A stretch of DNA of 64,000 bases from Candidatus Poribacteria bacterium (GTDB lineage Bacteria > Poribacteria > WGA-4E > WGA-3G). Each line of letters begins with the position of its first letter. The first letter of the stretch is position 1. The notes beneath the pieces are model-generated. The model did not search any database and was not told the DNA's origin. It saw only the letters and a program-made list of their open reading frames with translations. Where the stretch lies: positions 1 through 64,000 of the forward strand of contig JAJEDN010000011.1 of NCBI GenBank assembly GCA_022821495.1. The letters run 5' to 3'. Shown piece after piece: positions 33,976 through 44,081 of the stretch. Position numbers and translations under genes: made by a program.

Positions 33976-35076
33976 TTACTGTTCCATGGCGGTGTCACGG
34001 GCATCTACAATCCAACCGCCGCCGAGGACGTATTCACCATCGTAAAAGACGGTGGCTTGACCGGGGGTAATGGCGCGGCGCGGTTCGTCAAATTTTACGA
34101 CTGCCTCGGTGTCACTGATAGGCGTGATGGTCGCGGGACCCCCATCATCACGGGATCGGATTTTGACGTGTGCGCGGATGGGTTCCGTTAATTTCTCAAT
34201 CGCAATGAGATTGATGCGTTCAACGTGCATCGTGTCCTCAAAGAGGGCATCGGATTCGCCGACAACGACGGTATTCTCTGTTGCGTTGAGCTGCGTTACA
34301 TAGAGCGGTTTACCGACTGCGATGCCCAACCCGCGCCGTTGCCCGACGGTATAAAACGGTACACCGTCATGCTTCCCGAGAACAGTGCCTTCCCGATCCA
34401 CAATATCGCCGCTCTCAATTCTCTCAGGAACTCTGTCCTTGAGGAAACGTCTATAATTAGTATCAGCAACGAAGCAGAGTTCTTGGCTCTCAACCTTTTC
34501 AGCGGTGCGCAATTGATACTTTCGGGCGAGATCGCGGACTTCGGCTTTTGTGTATTCACCGAGTGGCATCATGGCACACTGTAATTGCTCCTGTGTGAGC
34601 GCGGCGAGGAAGTAGGATTGGTCCTTGCTGGTATTAAGTGCTGTGCGTAGTAGATAACGCCCCGTTTCCGGGTCTTGCTCAACGCGAGCATAATGTCCAG
34701 TAGCGATAGCATCGCACTCCAATGTTTTGGCAAGGTCGAGAAGTCTACCGAACTTGAGTTCTCGGTTGCACACCATACACGGACTCGGTGTTCTGCCGAC
34801 GAGGTATTCTTCCACAAAGTAGTCGATAATCTGTTCCCGGAAAGCGTCCTCGTAATTCACACCGTAGAAAGGGATGCCGAGTTGCGTAGCGACGCGGCGC
34901 GCGTCCTCAATGCCTTCAAGGGAACAGCAGTTCGGACGCTCTGGATCTACTTCAACAGTATCAGGCGCGCCGAGGCGCATGGTGATGCCGGTGACATCAT
35001 AACCTGCGTCAACCATCATGGCGGCAGTAACGGAACTATCTACGCCACCGCTCATTGCGACGAGAACTTTTTTCAT
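33976..35076 (-). CDS. mnmA: tRNA-specific 2-thiouridylase
   Basis: The ATG at 35076 starts MKKVLVAMSGGVDSSVTAAM directly on the PP-loop; the upstream in-frame extension overlaps the LamG gene and is rejected. 366 aa. Catalytic Cys are present in SPCMVCNRELKFG and SQELCFVADTNYRRFL, with TGHYARV for tRNA/ATP handling. MnmA thiolates U34 of tRNA-Lys, -Glu and -Gln. First of a run with the repeat protein and miaA; it follows the LamG stop by 35 bp. Confidence 0.96.
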   Translation of the reverse strand: MKKVLVAMSGGVDSSVTAAMMVDAGYDVTGITMRLGAPDTVEVDPERPNCCSLEGIEDARRVATQLGIPFYGVNYEDAFREQIIDYFVEEYLVGRTPSPCMVCNRELKFGRLLDLAKTLECDAIATGHYARVEQDPETGRYLLRTALNTSKDQSYFLAALTQEQLQCAMMPLGEYTKAEVRDLARKYQLRTAEKVESQELCFVADTNYRRFLKDRVPERIESGDIVDREGTVLGKHDGVPFYTVGQRRGLGIAVGKPLYVTQLNATENTVVVGESDALFEDTMHVERINLIAIEKLTEPIRAHVKIRSRDDGGPATITPISDTEAVVKFDEPRRAITPGQATVFYDGEYVLGGGWIVDARDTAMEQ

Positions 35077-35111
35077 AAGACACCCCGAACTAACCCGTTT
35101 TGACGATAATA

Positions 35112-35882
35112 CTACTTGGCTTTGAGTTCGCCCCAAGTTATTGCCAGCTTATCGACGGCTTCAACCGCTAACGAATCACTTTCCATTACGGCTGCGATTT
35201 CGTCTTCGTCCAGTACACGGTCGTAAAGCCGCACTTCATCAATTTTTCCTTTGAAGAGGTACGTATGCACAGGACGTTCATTTCCGCCTGCACCTATGAG
35301 GAATTCCTCACTCGGATTAACATCAATATCAAAGTTCTCTTCGCCTATAAATTCACCATTCACGTAGAACTTATGATTACCATCAGCATAGGTACCAGCG
35401 AGGTGATCCCAGTCGCCGAGATTCACAGCTGGTCCTCGAACCGGTTTCCAATGATTCGCGCCGGCACCGATCCAAAACTCCCACGTATTGCCGGGTTCAG
35501 CATAGAAGATATAGCCGCGTTGCGGAAAGTCAGCTCGAGAAGAGACAACCGCACGATGGTTTGCACTCCCCGGTTCCACGTTTGCCCACGCACATATAGT
35601 GAAAACCTCTTGATTAAGATCCGCATGATACGGAACGTTCACTTCATCTTCAGCTTGATCAAATTCAAGTGCACCGCCGAAGTATCCATCAGCGATCCAT
35701 TTGGGATCTCCCATCAGTTTGCCGTCATGTCCGTTACCACTTGAGTCCGTGGCAGTATCACCACCTTTTTCATTGAATGCCCAATAGGCGACTATTCCAT
35801 CTGTAACATTTTGGGATAGCACCGGTTGCGCGGCAAGTCCAACGAAGAAGAATAAAGCAAAGGGAACAATTATAACTTTCAT
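35112..35882 (-). CDS. Secreted LamG-domain protein with T-W-G-E-L-K tail
   Basis: 256 aa with signal peptide (MKVIIVPFALFFFVGLAAQP to LSQ). LamG strands: DGIVAYWAFNEKGGDTATDS, GALEFDQAEDEVNVPYH, FTICAWANVEP, WDHLAGTYADGNHKFYVNGE and GKIDEVRLYDRVLDEDEIAAVM. The Ca- and ligand-binding loops look intact. It ends AVDKLAITWGELKAK, nearly identical to the tail of the 12469 protein. GGGAG lies before the ATG. It is upstream of mnmA with a short gap, so readthrough is possible, but no functional link is apparent. Confidence 0.85.
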   Translation of the reverse strand: MKVIIVPFALFFFVGLAAQPVLSQNVTDGIVAYWAFNEKGGDTATDSSGNGHDGKLMGDPKWIADGYFGGALEFDQAEDEVNVPYHADLNQEVFTICAWANVEPGSANHRAVVSSRADFPQRGYIFYAEPGNTWEFWIGAGANHWKPVRGPAVNLGDWDHLAGTYADGNHKFYVNGEFIGEENFDIDVNPSEEFLIGAGGNERPVHTYLFKGKIDEVRLYDRVLDEDEIAAVMESDSLAVEAVDKLAITWGELKAK

Positions 35883-36174
35883 TTTTAACTCCCATTTGTT
35901 GATACTTAACCTTCATAAAACCGCCTTTATAGCGGTTATGAAAGTAGAATACAAGCATTAGAAACTTTATATCTCTTACACCAAGTTCAGGTTAAATTAC
36001 TTTGTTTAGTCAATCCAAAAGTATAATAACACATTTCAAAAGCACACTTCAAATCAAAAAACTCTGAAGGGGTCGTTTACGCCCATCAGAGCCATTCAAT
36101 TCTTCGTAGATTTTCTTGTGGAAGGGATTTGTAACCCTGAATTTATGGGGTAGCCGTGCGGTTTTTTAGTCTGA

Positions 36175-37341
36175 TTAGGAGATCTGCCAATCTTCATTTC
36201 CGGCGTATCGGGCATCGTAAACGTCTTGATTGAGTTCTAAGCCGAGCCCAGGGGTATCTGGCACTGTGAACGTACCGCCGGCGAAATTGTAGCCTGATGT
36301 ATCAATGACATCGCTGGTAAGGGTAGCGACTTCGCCGTAGAGGAAATGCGGAATCGTTTTTGCGAATTGGAGACTGAGGAAGAAGCCGAGTAGAGAACCC
36401 CAGTTATGCGGTGCGCACTGGACATCGTGTGCAGCTGCCATATCAGCGAGCCGCCGCCAACCGGTAACGCCTAACCCCTTCATATCGTGTTGGATCACAT
36501 CAATTACACCCGCCTCAAAGAACGGGTCGTAGAATTCAAGCGGATCACGGGTACGCGTCTCGCCATCAGCAATAAGCGTTTTTAACCCTTTTTCTTCAAT
36601 GAACGCTTTCAGGTTGCGATACAATTCAACATCTTCCTCAAACATCTCCTCAATCCAAAAAACATCACAATTGCGGGTTTCGTTGAGGAAGGTGATGACC
36701 TCGTCGTAGGTATACGCGTTGTTGGCATCAACGAGGATATTGAAGCCTGCTCCTGCGGTACTACGGGCAAGTTGGACGAGTTCTATATCCCGTTGTAACC
36801 CGGCTGTGCGTTCCATGAGATGGTTCCCACGTCCGATTTTCATCTTGCATGCGGTAAACCCATTAGCAAGGCTGCTCTTGACATCGTCTTCAATCCGCTT
36901 GAGACCTTCGGTTTTCGTCTCATAGAGAAGATCATTGAAGTAGATCGTACTATCATAAGCGGGCAGCCCGTTTGAAAAAAGATCGCTACCCATGAGTTGA
37001 TACGCAGGTTTACCGAGTATTCTACCGATAGTATCCCAGAGCGCGTTTTCAAGTCCTCGGAATTCTTCAACAACCCCATCTTCAGGATTCAAGATTTCAA
37101 ATGGGTTTCGGTTAAGTATGCCTTCGGCATCCTCAGCAGTCGTTACGCTCCAACTGCCAACCCCCCATCCGAGTGTCCCATCATTGGTATAGATACGGAC
37201 AATACGCTCACGCCACTTCCCATTGGGATCAGGCTGTTTTATCTCTTTCGCGCCAGAGTTGCAACCGATCGCAGGTTGGTCGATTTCGATTGTAACCTGC
37301 TCAACTTTAGTAATCTTGATATCGGTTGGATAATTCTGCAT
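36175..37341 (-). CDS. Enolase-superfamily (mandelate racemase/sugar-acid dehydratase-like) enzyme
   Basis: 388 aa, full length. Catalytic set: CKMKIGRG (K-x-K), LVDANNAYTYDE (first Asp ligand), FWIEEMFEED (Glu), IADGETRTRD (third acidic ligand) and a C-terminal His in CAPHNWGSLLGF. The His plus K-x-K arrangement fits the mandelate racemase subgroup, in which many members dehydrate aldonic or aldaric acids. Substrate not assignable. About 290 bp of gene-free sequence lies between it and the 35112-35882 gene. Confidence 0.85.
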   Translation of the reverse strand: MQNYPTDIKITKVEQVTIEIDQPAIGCNSGAKEIKQPDPNGKWRERIVRIYTNDGTLGWGVGSWSVTTAEDAEGILNRNPFEILNPEDGVVEEFRGLENALWDTIGRILGKPAYQLMGSDLFSNGLPAYDSTIYFNDLLYETKTEGLKRIEDDVKSSLANGFTACKMKIGRGNHLMERTAGLQRDIELVQLARSTAGAGFNILVDANNAYTYDEVITFLNETRNCDVFWIEEMFEEDVELYRNLKAFIEEKGLKTLIADGETRTRDPLEFYDPFFEAGVIDVIQHDMKGLGVTGWRRLADMAAAHDVQCAPHNWGSLLGFFLSLQFAKTIPHFLYGEVATLTSDVIDTSGYNFAGGTFTVPDTPGLGLELNQDVYDARYAGNEDWQIS

Positions 37342-37442
37342 AGCCGTTTAATCTCTTTCCGCTATCCGGTAGCGATTTGAATGTACATATCCTCTTACCA
37401 CTACAGGAAAACCTGAAATTGACGAGCGTGTACCTCGGTTAT

Positions 37443-38630
37443 CTATTCAAGTAGAAGGAGCAGTTGATTGAGTTCGTCTTTCACCATATCGTTGGTTTCG
37501 GTCTCCTCATAGAAAAGATAAAGTTTATGAGGCAAATTATCATACTGATCCGCTTCCTTAACCTGCTTAAGCACAGCAGATTTTTTAAGAAGCTGCACAA
37601 TCCGGATTCTATCTTCATGGTTGACGACCTTTGGGTCTGTCAACAATTCGATCAAACGCCCAGCTAACCCATCAGCGAGTCCACTTTCGACGTAATTGTT
37701 CAAAGTATCAATAGCGGCTTGCTTGGTGTTGAGGCTTGAGCCATTGGTCAGAATCGCAACGAGACCGTCAACCGCATTTGCGTCAGGATATTTCTGTAGT
37801 GCCTTTGCAATGTCCATCCGAACGGTATCATCGGAGTCTTCAAGTGCGGTAATCAACTTCGCAGTTGGCGGTTTGTTGAGAGACATCATCGACTTCGCAG
37901 CAGCACGACGCACAACAGGGTTACTATCACCCAATGCCTCGACGATTTCGTCCTTGTATCCCTCGTTGCCGAGCATGTATAGTGCGGTGTCAATTTCCAT
38001 CTTCAAGCCTTCATCGGTGATTGAATTCCGAAGCGTCTCTAATCCTGCGGTGGCGGATGTATCTCCAATCTCTCCAACGACGCGAATTAATTGTATCCTA
38101 ATAGCGGACGGTGTCTGGCTATTACCAGCGACCTTTAAAATAGAATCAATACCTGGACTCCCGATCTGTCTCAAGATTTGAAAGAAGTCGCCGCGGACAT
38201 CTCTATAGCGGTTTTTAACGAGGCTCTCCAAAACGAATGGCGCGGCTGGCGCACCCTTATCAACGAGAATTTGCATGGCATCCTTCTGTATCCTATGGCG
38301 TTCACCAAGGATTTGCAGGATTTTCTTCATTTCAAATTCGCCCAATTCACCAACGCGTCGGTCGCGTTCGGTTTGGTATCTCGCTTCTACCTTGTGAGTT
38401 TTCGCAGCACCCGTTGAAAGTGCGTTGCTATAGGCAATAAGCAGAAGTGCCCGCGGTTCAACTTTATTTGCCTCTTCTTGTTCAGCGCGTTCAAGGTGCT
38501 CAACGGCTTCGAGCGTGAGTCCGGCATCTAATAACTTACTCCTACCGACTTCAAGTTGGGTGATAACCTGCTCCTGACAACCCAAACTCACAACTCCTAT
38601 AAGCAGTAATATCGTCAAAGTTTTTTTCAT
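37443..38630 (-). CDS. HEAT-repeat lipoprotein, paralogue 1
   Basis: 395 aa. Lipoprotein signal with lipobox VSLGC (Cys18). A TPR-like opening (LEVGRSKLLDAGLTLEAVEHLERAEQ) is followed by HEAT repeats: DSNPVVRRAAAKSMMSL, DSDDTVRMDIAKALQKY and similar units between about 95 and 330. Such proteins scaffold other envelope proteins; no enzymatic motif is present. It is clearly a duplicate of the 39109-40311 protein (matching N-terminal block and repeat order). Expressed from its own promoter at 38896-38924. Confidence 0.82.
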   Translation of the reverse strand: MKKTLTILLLIGVVSLGCQEQVITQLEVGRSKLLDAGLTLEAVEHLERAEQEEANKVEPRALLLIAYSNALSTGAAKTHKVEARYQTERDRRVGELGEFEMKKILQILGERHRIQKDAMQILVDKGAPAAPFVLESLVKNRYRDVRGDFFQILRQIGSPGIDSILKVAGNSQTPSAIRIQLIRVVGEIGDTSATAGLETLRNSITDEGLKMEIDTALYMLGNEGYKDEIVEALGDSNPVVRRAAAKSMMSLNKPPTAKLITALEDSDDTVRMDIAKALQKYPDANAVDGLVAILTNGSSLNTKQAAIDTLNNYVESGLADGLAGRLIELLTDPKVVNHEDRIRIVQLLKKSAVLKQVKEADQYDNLPHKLYLFYEETETNDMVKDELNQLLLLLE

Positions 38631-38895
38631 GTTCCGTTTATCTTTTCCTCCTGGAATCTCAATTAGACTTACCCGTCCATACTACTTGTTGTATCCATGT
38701 ACCACGAACATAATGAAGGGCGCGCACCATTCAAGGGTAGAACCCACAAGCAGAGAAAAAAGAGCCAATATCGTATCTCTTAGTATGGCTTGGTAACATC
38801 AAAACTGGGCGAAGCCTGCAGGTTTTTCATATCGCCCCACATTGCAACCCACCGAACAATGGTTACAGATTCGGGCAAGTACTGATGTAAACAGT

Positions 38896-38924
38896 ATTTT
38901 AAAATAAATACATTTTTCTGTCAA
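38896..38924 (-). promoter_or_regulatory. Sigma-70 promoter for HEAT paralogue 1
   Basis: On the minus strand TTGACA (38924-38919), 17 bp, TAAAAT (38901-38896). The leader would be about 260 nt. The surrounding gap 38631-39108 (478 bp) holds no other feature that I can recognise; it may contain a structured leader. Confidence 0.65.
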
Positions 38925-39108
38925 CAATTTAAGGTGAAGCTCGCAAAACGATCCAATTTTCCTATCAAAGCACTGTTAATTCTGTTGTGGCAGCCAACTG
39001 CTGAATAACAAATCATGATGTCTTAATATAAAACGCACAGAAATCGAAAATTGAATGCCCCTTTGCAGAAAACCCCACAATACAAATATACCAACAACAC
39101 ACGTTGGA

Positions 39109-40311
39109 CTACCGAAGTTCATCAAGGAGTCGCGCAAGTGATCCTTTGACAAGGTCCATCTGCTCTTTTTTATCGTGGTACTCATGCAGTTTGGACGCGA
39201 GATCATCAATCGTCTTTAGGGCTCTAATCTGTTTCTTAAACGGCTCTCTCCTGAGTAGCTGCACGAGATAATAACGGTTATCGGGGTCGCTAACTGTCCC
39301 ACCAATGAGCAGCAGCGTGATACGTTTTGCTAAGCCCCTGGCGAGCTTATTCTGTCCATAAATGTCAAGTGTTTCAATTGCGGCTTGCTTTGGATCCTTG
39401 TTTAATTCACCAGTGAGGATGTTCACGAGTCCGTCAACAGCGGCGGCATCTCTATGAATTGCAAGTGCCTCCACGAGTGCTGCGACGACTTCGGAATCCT
39501 CGTCTTTGAGTCCAGCAATCAGTGTTTTGGGCGACACATTTTTGATATCCACCATCGCTTTTGCAGCAGCGCGACGCACTTTAACATCGCTATGACTTAC
39601 ACCAGCAATAATGTCTTTCTTATATGATTCCTCCCCAAGCTGATAGAGTGTCGTGTTAATCTCCATGATCAAACCCGGTTCCATGATGTCAGTTTGAAGG
39701 GTTTTTAATGCCTCTATCGCCTTGGCATCACCGATTTCAGCGAGCACTTGTACAAGTTTAGCTTTGATAACCGATGGGGTCGTCTCATCGGTCAGTCTGC
39801 CTAAAATAAGGTCAAGGCTCTCAGATCCCATATCAACTAACACCCATTGTGTAAAATCGGCATGAAGTGACGGGTATCTATTTTTTTCGAGACTGTCAAG
39901 AATTAAGACTGCGGCTTCAGTCCCCTTATCTACGAGTGCCTGTAACCCTGCTTTCCGTACCTGCGAAGGACGGTCATCAAGCACTTGCAGGATGCGTTTC
40001 ATCTCAGCCTCTGTAAGTGCTTTAATCCGCTGCTCCCGCTGATTGCTGAATTTGGCTTCATCACCACCCCTATTGGCATCTCCGGTGAAAAGCCCATAAG
40101 AATAAGCAATAACGAGCAGCGCACGAGGTTCCAGCTTATTGGCTTCTTCTTGTTCCGCTTTTTCAAGATGTCCAACAGCTTCCAAGGCATTCCCGCTTTC
40201 AATTAATTTACTCCTGCCTACGGTTAAGTTGCTCGGACCCTTCTGTTTCGTTTCACACCCGAAACTCGCGAGCAGCAGGACAAGCAGTGGAATGATTACA
40301 ATCTTTTTCAT
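39109..40311 (-). CDS. HEAT-repeat lipoprotein, paralogue 2
   Basis: The ATG at 40311 starts MKKIVIIPLLVLLLASFGCE, a clean lipoprotein signal (lipobox SFGC); an upstream in-frame ATG (40389) is not needed. 400 aa. Opening NLTVGRSKLIESGNALEAVG and HEAT units (HSDVKVRRAAAKAMVDI, DEDSEVVAALVEALAIH) parallel those of the 37443 protein almost position by position. Probably an outer- or inner-membrane scaffold. Own promoter at 40439-40467, so the two paralogues are separate units. Confidence 0.82.
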   Translation of the reverse strand: MKKIVIIPLLVLLLASFGCETKQKGPSNLTVGRSKLIESGNALEAVGHLEKAEQEEANKLEPRALLVIAYSYGLFTGDANRGGDEAKFSNQREQRIKALTEAEMKRILQVLDDRPSQVRKAGLQALVDKGTEAAVLILDSLEKNRYPSLHADFTQWVLVDMGSESLDLILGRLTDETTPSVIKAKLVQVLAEIGDAKAIEALKTLQTDIMEPGLIMEINTTLYQLGEESYKKDIIAGVSHSDVKVRRAAAKAMVDIKNVSPKTLIAGLKDEDSEVVAALVEALAIHRDAAAVDGLVNILTGELNKDPKQAAIETLDIYGQNKLARGLAKRITLLLIGGTVSDPDNRYYLVQLLRREPFKKQIRALKTIDDLASKLHEYHDKKEQMDLVKGSLARLLDELR

Positions 40312-40438
40312 TGTGTTCTGTTTTCCTCCCGAAAATCGTTTTGTGGAAATGATTTTTTGAATATAGATCTTTATTTTGCGAATACACATTTGCGACTGCC
40401 TACCACCTTACATCGTGGCTTTGAAATATTCCACTATA

Positions 40439-40467
40439 ACAATACCACATAATTTTGAAAAAGTCAA
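40439..40467 (-). promoter_or_regulatory. Sigma-70 promoter for HEAT paralogue 2
   Basis: TTGACT (40467-40462), 17-bp spacer, TATTGT (40444-40439) on the minus strand, about 130 bp before the ATG. The gap 40312-40666 holds this promoter and the opposing one at 40589; nothing else was recognised. Confidence 0.6.
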
Positions 40468-40588
40468 GTGTAGATTCTGCTTTCTCCAGCGGCAGTCAGT
40501 TCTTATATAGGCGGGAGCTCCAAATTTCGACTTCTTTTCTCATAGAAGCAGCAAAAAATCAAAAACCGACAAGATTTATCGGATAGAG

Positions 40589-40617
40589 TTGACTGCACCG
40601 CTGATTTGGATTATACT
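40589..40617 (+). promoter_or_regulatory. Sigma-70 promoter for the M14 peptidase gene
   Basis: TTGACT (40589-40594), 17-bp spacer, TATACT (40612-40617). The start codon lies 50 bp downstream after GGAAGGA. Confidence 0.7.
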
Positions 40618-40666
40618 GAAATAACAAAGATTCAGGAACTCGCGTCTATAGGAAGGAACATTTTTT

Positions 40667-43381
40667 ATGAAATTTTTTGGGTCGCTCTACCGCAATTGCC
40701 TATCTGGACTTCACCAACGAAAATCAGGCTGCTATGGAATCAAAATGGCAACGTTGTGGCACACACTCGGCGTGTTAATAATCATATCCGCGGTTTTGCC
40801 GCAGCATTCCACATACGCACAACTGATACCGCCAGAAGATGCACTCGGATTTCAGGTCGGTTCAGATTATCAAGTGGCAGGTTGGGAAACGCTTTCCGAT
40901 TACATGCGTCATGTCGCAGCAAACTCGGATCGGGTGCTGATAGAAGAACTCGGAAAAACAACAGAGGGTAACGACCTCCTGATGATGCTGATCTCTGCAC
41001 CCGAGAACTTAGAGAAACTTGCGCATTATCAGGAGATTCAAAGAGAAATTGCCTTGCCCACAAAACCTAATGCTGAACTGGACGCGCTTGTGCAAGAAGG
41101 TAAATCAGTCGTGCTGATTAATTGCAATCTCCATTCCACAGAGATCGCCTCCTCACAGATGTCAATGGAACTGGCACATCTATTCGCAACAGCCGAGACA
41201 CTACAAATCAAAGATATCCTCGAAAATGTGATAATTCTGCTCATTCCTTCCGCAAACCCTGACGGGCTAAACATTGTAGTGGATTGGTACAACCGAACTG
41301 TCGGCACCCCGCACGAAGGATCGGAAATCCCGTGGTTGTATCATAAATATACAGGACACGATAACAATCGCGACTGGTTTATGTTGACCCAGATAGAAAC
41401 GCAGTTGCTGACGCGAGTGCTTTATGAGAAGTGGTTTCCAGAAGTTGTCTACGACGTGCATGAGATGAGTTATCGCGGTCCGCGGTTTGTGATCCCTCCG
41501 TATTTTGAGCCGGTGAATCCAAATATTCCACCGCTCTTACAGCGGACGCTTTCGCTTATTGGTGCACAACTTGCCTTCGACCTGACGAGCGATGGGTTCA
41601 CAGGTGTGCTTTCAAGCGCGGTCTACGATACATGGTGGCATGGCGGTTTTCGGACTGTGCCATATCGCCATAACATGGTAGGTATCTTGACGGAAGCGGC
41701 GCGTGTAGAAATCGCAACGCCAATTTTCCAACCGCATCACACCTTAAAAGGCTATCGGCGCGGGCTTGACAAATACGCGCTCCGCACCAACTTTCCTGAA
41801 CCGTGGCCCGGGGGCTGGTGGCGATTGCGCAACATCATAGACTATGAGAAGGCAGCGGCACTCTCAATTCTCGATTTCGTCGCTGAGCATCGGGTAACGC
41901 TGAAAACAAACTTTTACAAAATGGGACTCGCGGCAATCGCAAAAGGAAAAGATGAACCCCCGCGTGCGTTTCTTATCCCGACTGAACAACGCGACATTCA
42001 CACAACGCTCAAGATGCTGGACATCCTGAAACGCGGCGGCGTACAGATCCATCAGGCAAACGCGTCTTTTACTGCTGACGGTGTAGAATACCCCGCAGAC
42101 ACTTATGTCGTTTTAATGTCGCAACCGTTTCGGGCACATGCAAAGGATCTGCTTGAGGTACAACGCTACCCGGAGCGCCGCCCATCACCCGAATCACCGC
42201 CCGAACGACCTTACGACATCGCAGGTTGGACCCTGCCGTTACAGATGGGGGTAAGAACAGTCGCGGTTGTGCATCCGTTCGAGGCGGATTTAACGCAGCT
42301 GTTAAGGCTGCCAGCGGTGCGAGGAACGCTGGAGGGTGCACCTGAACCGACAAGTTACCTGTTCGAGAATCGAACAAACACTGAAGCACTTTTCCTCAAC
42401 CATCTGTTCAATGCCAGATTCAGCGATAACAGTCCTAAATATAAACTTTATTGGGCGCGACGGGACGTAGAACTCGCAGGCAAAACGTTGTCTCCGGGGG
42501 CTATCTTGATTAAAACTGTGGAACCCCCACTCCATCAAATTGCGGCGTTGAATGCGCTTGCAACGGAATACGGTGTCCATATCCATGCCGATGCTTCTAT
42601 TGACGAAGAAAATCTCAGTCGTATGTTCTCAAGTGTAGACGCGCCGCGTCTTGGTCTCTACAAACCGTGGACAGCGAATATGGACGAAGGGTGGACGCGC
42701 TGGGTTTTGGATACACACGGATTTAATTATAACAGCCTCACAAATGCAGAAATTCGAGCGGGGGATTTGGCAATGCGTTACGACGCAATAATTTTGCCAG
42801 ACCTGGGTGCCTCTGGTATCCTTAATGGGCATTCAATAGGGAAATTACCGCCAGAATACACCGGTGGTATTGGGACTGAAGGGTTGGCAAATCTGAGGAC
42901 GTTCGTGGAGGACGGTGGCACGCTTATTTGCTTGAATCGGGCAACTGAACTGCCTTTGAAATACTTTGGACTTGGTGAGAAGGGCATCGTCAATGTGGTG
43001 GAGAAAGCAAACCAACCGAACCAAGATGCGTTTTTCTGCCCCGGTTCATTACTCCGAGTTCGGATAGATACAAAACACCCAATCGGACACGGGTTAGACA
43101 GTGAGATGGCTATCTTTTTTAAATCGGGACCCGTATTTGCTGCCGAACGCGGTGGTGCGGACATTATAGCGACGTATCCTGAATTTAACCCGCTGATGAG
43201 CGGTTGGCTTGAGGGTGAAAAACGGATACGTCAGAAAGCTGCACTGTTAGAAGTTCAGTTAGGCGATGGACACGTTATTCTTTTTGGGTTTAAACCGCAA
43301 CATCGCGGGCAATCTTATGGAACCTTTAAGCTGCTCTTCAATGCGATTTTTTACAGCGCGGTATCAGAAAATCGGTTTTAG
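40667..43381 (+). CDS. Secreted M14-family zinc carboxypeptidase-like protein
   Basis: 904 aa. ATG 40667 follows GGAAGGA; a second ATG at 40745 begins the signal peptide proper (MATLWHTLGVLIIISAVLP), so the first 26 residues may not be used. The M14 zinc site is visible as H156-x-x-E159 in NCNLHSTEIAS and His265 in VYDVHEMSYRGPRF, with the substrate Arg region YTGHDNNRDWFM. A long C-terminal part (about 480-904) contains a PDLGASG/GGIGTEGLANLRTFVEDGG block like a class I glutamine amidotransferase-type fold. Such secreted M14 proteins degrade peptides. It stands alone in its transcription unit. Confidence 0.86.
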   Translation: MKFFGSLYRNCLSGLHQRKSGCYGIKMATLWHTLGVLIIISAVLPQHSTYAQLIPPEDALGFQVGSDYQVAGWETLSDYMRHVAANSDRVLIEELGKTTEGNDLLMMLISAPENLEKLAHYQEIQREIALPTKPNAELDALVQEGKSVVLINCNLHSTEIASSQMSMELAHLFATAETLQIKDILENVIILLIPSANPDGLNIVVDWYNRTVGTPHEGSEIPWLYHKYTGHDNNRDWFMLTQIETQLLTRVLYEKWFPEVVYDVHEMSYRGPRFVIPPYFEPVNPNIPPLLQRTLSLIGAQLAFDLTSDGFTGVLSSAVYDTWWHGGFRTVPYRHNMVGILTEAARVEIATPIFQPHHTLKGYRRGLDKYALRTNFPEPWPGGWWRLRNIIDYEKAAALSILDFVAEHRVTLKTNFYKMGLAAIAKGKDEPPRAFLIPTEQRDIHTTLKMLDILKRGGVQIHQANASFTADGVEYPADTYVVLMSQPFRAHAKDLLEVQRYPERRPSPESPPERPYDIAGWTLPLQMGVRTVAVVHPFEADLTQLLRLPAVRGTLEGAPEPTSYLFENRTNTEALFLNHLFNARFSDNSPKYKLYWARRDVELAGKTLSPGAILIKTVEPPLHQIAALNALATEYGVHIHADASIDEENLSRMFSSVDAPRLGLYKPWTANMDEGWTRWVLDTHGFNYNSLTNAEIRAGDLAMRYDAIILPDLGASGILNGHSIGKLPPEYTGGIGTEGLANLRTFVEDGGTLICLNRATELPLKYFGLGEKGIVNVVEKANQPNQDAFFCPGSLLRVRIDTKHPIGHGLDSEMAIFFKSGPVFAAERGGADIIATYPEFNPLMSGWLEGEKRIRQKAALLEVQLGDGHVILFGFKPQHRGQSYGTFKLLFNAIFYSAVSENRF

Positions 43382-43490
43382 TGAATTTTTCGCTTGCTAA
43401 GCCAAGGTCAGATAGACTAAAATTGTTTGATACAGAAACCGATGAATACCAACCTTGTTGACTTCAGAATGATAAAATAAGGAAGACAAA

Positions 43491-44081
43491 ATGGCAGAAA
43501 CACAACAAAATCAACCAAAACCTAAATTGCCATCAGCGCAACAGACACTCTTAACAGCTGAGGATCTGTGGAAACAACCCGATGATGGCTATCGATATGA
43601 ATTGGTGAAAGGGGTCATACGTAGAATGCCACCCGCCGGATTTGAGCACGGGATTCGATCAGCTAAAATTGGAAGACATCTCGATGCGCACGTTGAAAAA
43701 CATAAATTAGGCTATGTCTGTGGTGCCGAAACAGGATTTAAGATTGCCCAAAATCCAGATACTGTGCGTGCACCAGATGCTGCGTTTGTGCGTCAAGCCA
43801 CAATTGATGAACGGGGTATTTCAAAGGGATATTGGGAAGGTGCTCCCAATCTCGCCGTTGAAGTCATTTTCCCAAGCGATACCTACACCGAGGTCGCTGA
43901 AAAAGTGGATGAATGGTTAAATGCGGGGTGCGCGATGGTGTGGGTCGTTAATCCACGCCGAGAAACCGTAGAAGTGTACCGGTCCCCTGAGGATATGAGC
44001 GTTCTGCATGGCGATGACATCCTTGATGGCGGCGATGTTATTGAAGGATTTCAGTGCAAGGTTCAAGAATTATTTGTATAG
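43491..44081 (+). CDS. Uma2 family endonuclease-like protein (DUF820)
   Basis: 196 aa. TAEDLWKQPDDGYRYELVKG near the N-terminus, then GFKIAQNPDTVRAPDAAFV, PNLAVEVIFPSDT and MVWVVNPRRETVEVYR give the PD-(D/E)XK-like core (D in PDAAFV, E-x-I in AVEVI). Uma2 proteins are numerous in cyanobacteria and in environmental bacteria with many IS elements; function is uncertain. Length is standard. The start has AAGGAAGA a short way upstream. Confidence 0.86.
   Translation: MAETQQNQPKPKLPSAQQTLLTAEDLWKQPDDGYRYELVKGVIRRMPPAGFEHGIRSAKIGRHLDAHVEKHKLGYVCGAETGFKIAQNPDTVRAPDAAFVRQATIDERGISKGYWEGAPNLAVEVIFPSDTYTEVAEKVDEWLNAGCAMVWVVNPRRETVEVYRSPEDMSVLHGDDILDGGDVIEGFQCKVQELFV

Noticed and set aside
34675..35103. 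142-codon plus-strand frame across mnmA
   Set aside because: Antisense to catalytic MnmA motifs; no independent evidence.
38631..39108. Possible small RNA or short gene in the 478-bp gap
   Set aside because: Apart from the promoter at 38896-38924 I find no convincing hairpin-terminator pair or start site.
40312..40666. Possible TCAGTT-family repeat near 40495
   Set aside because: Only GGCAGTCAGTTCTTATA matches and no inverted partner is present, so it is too weak to list.
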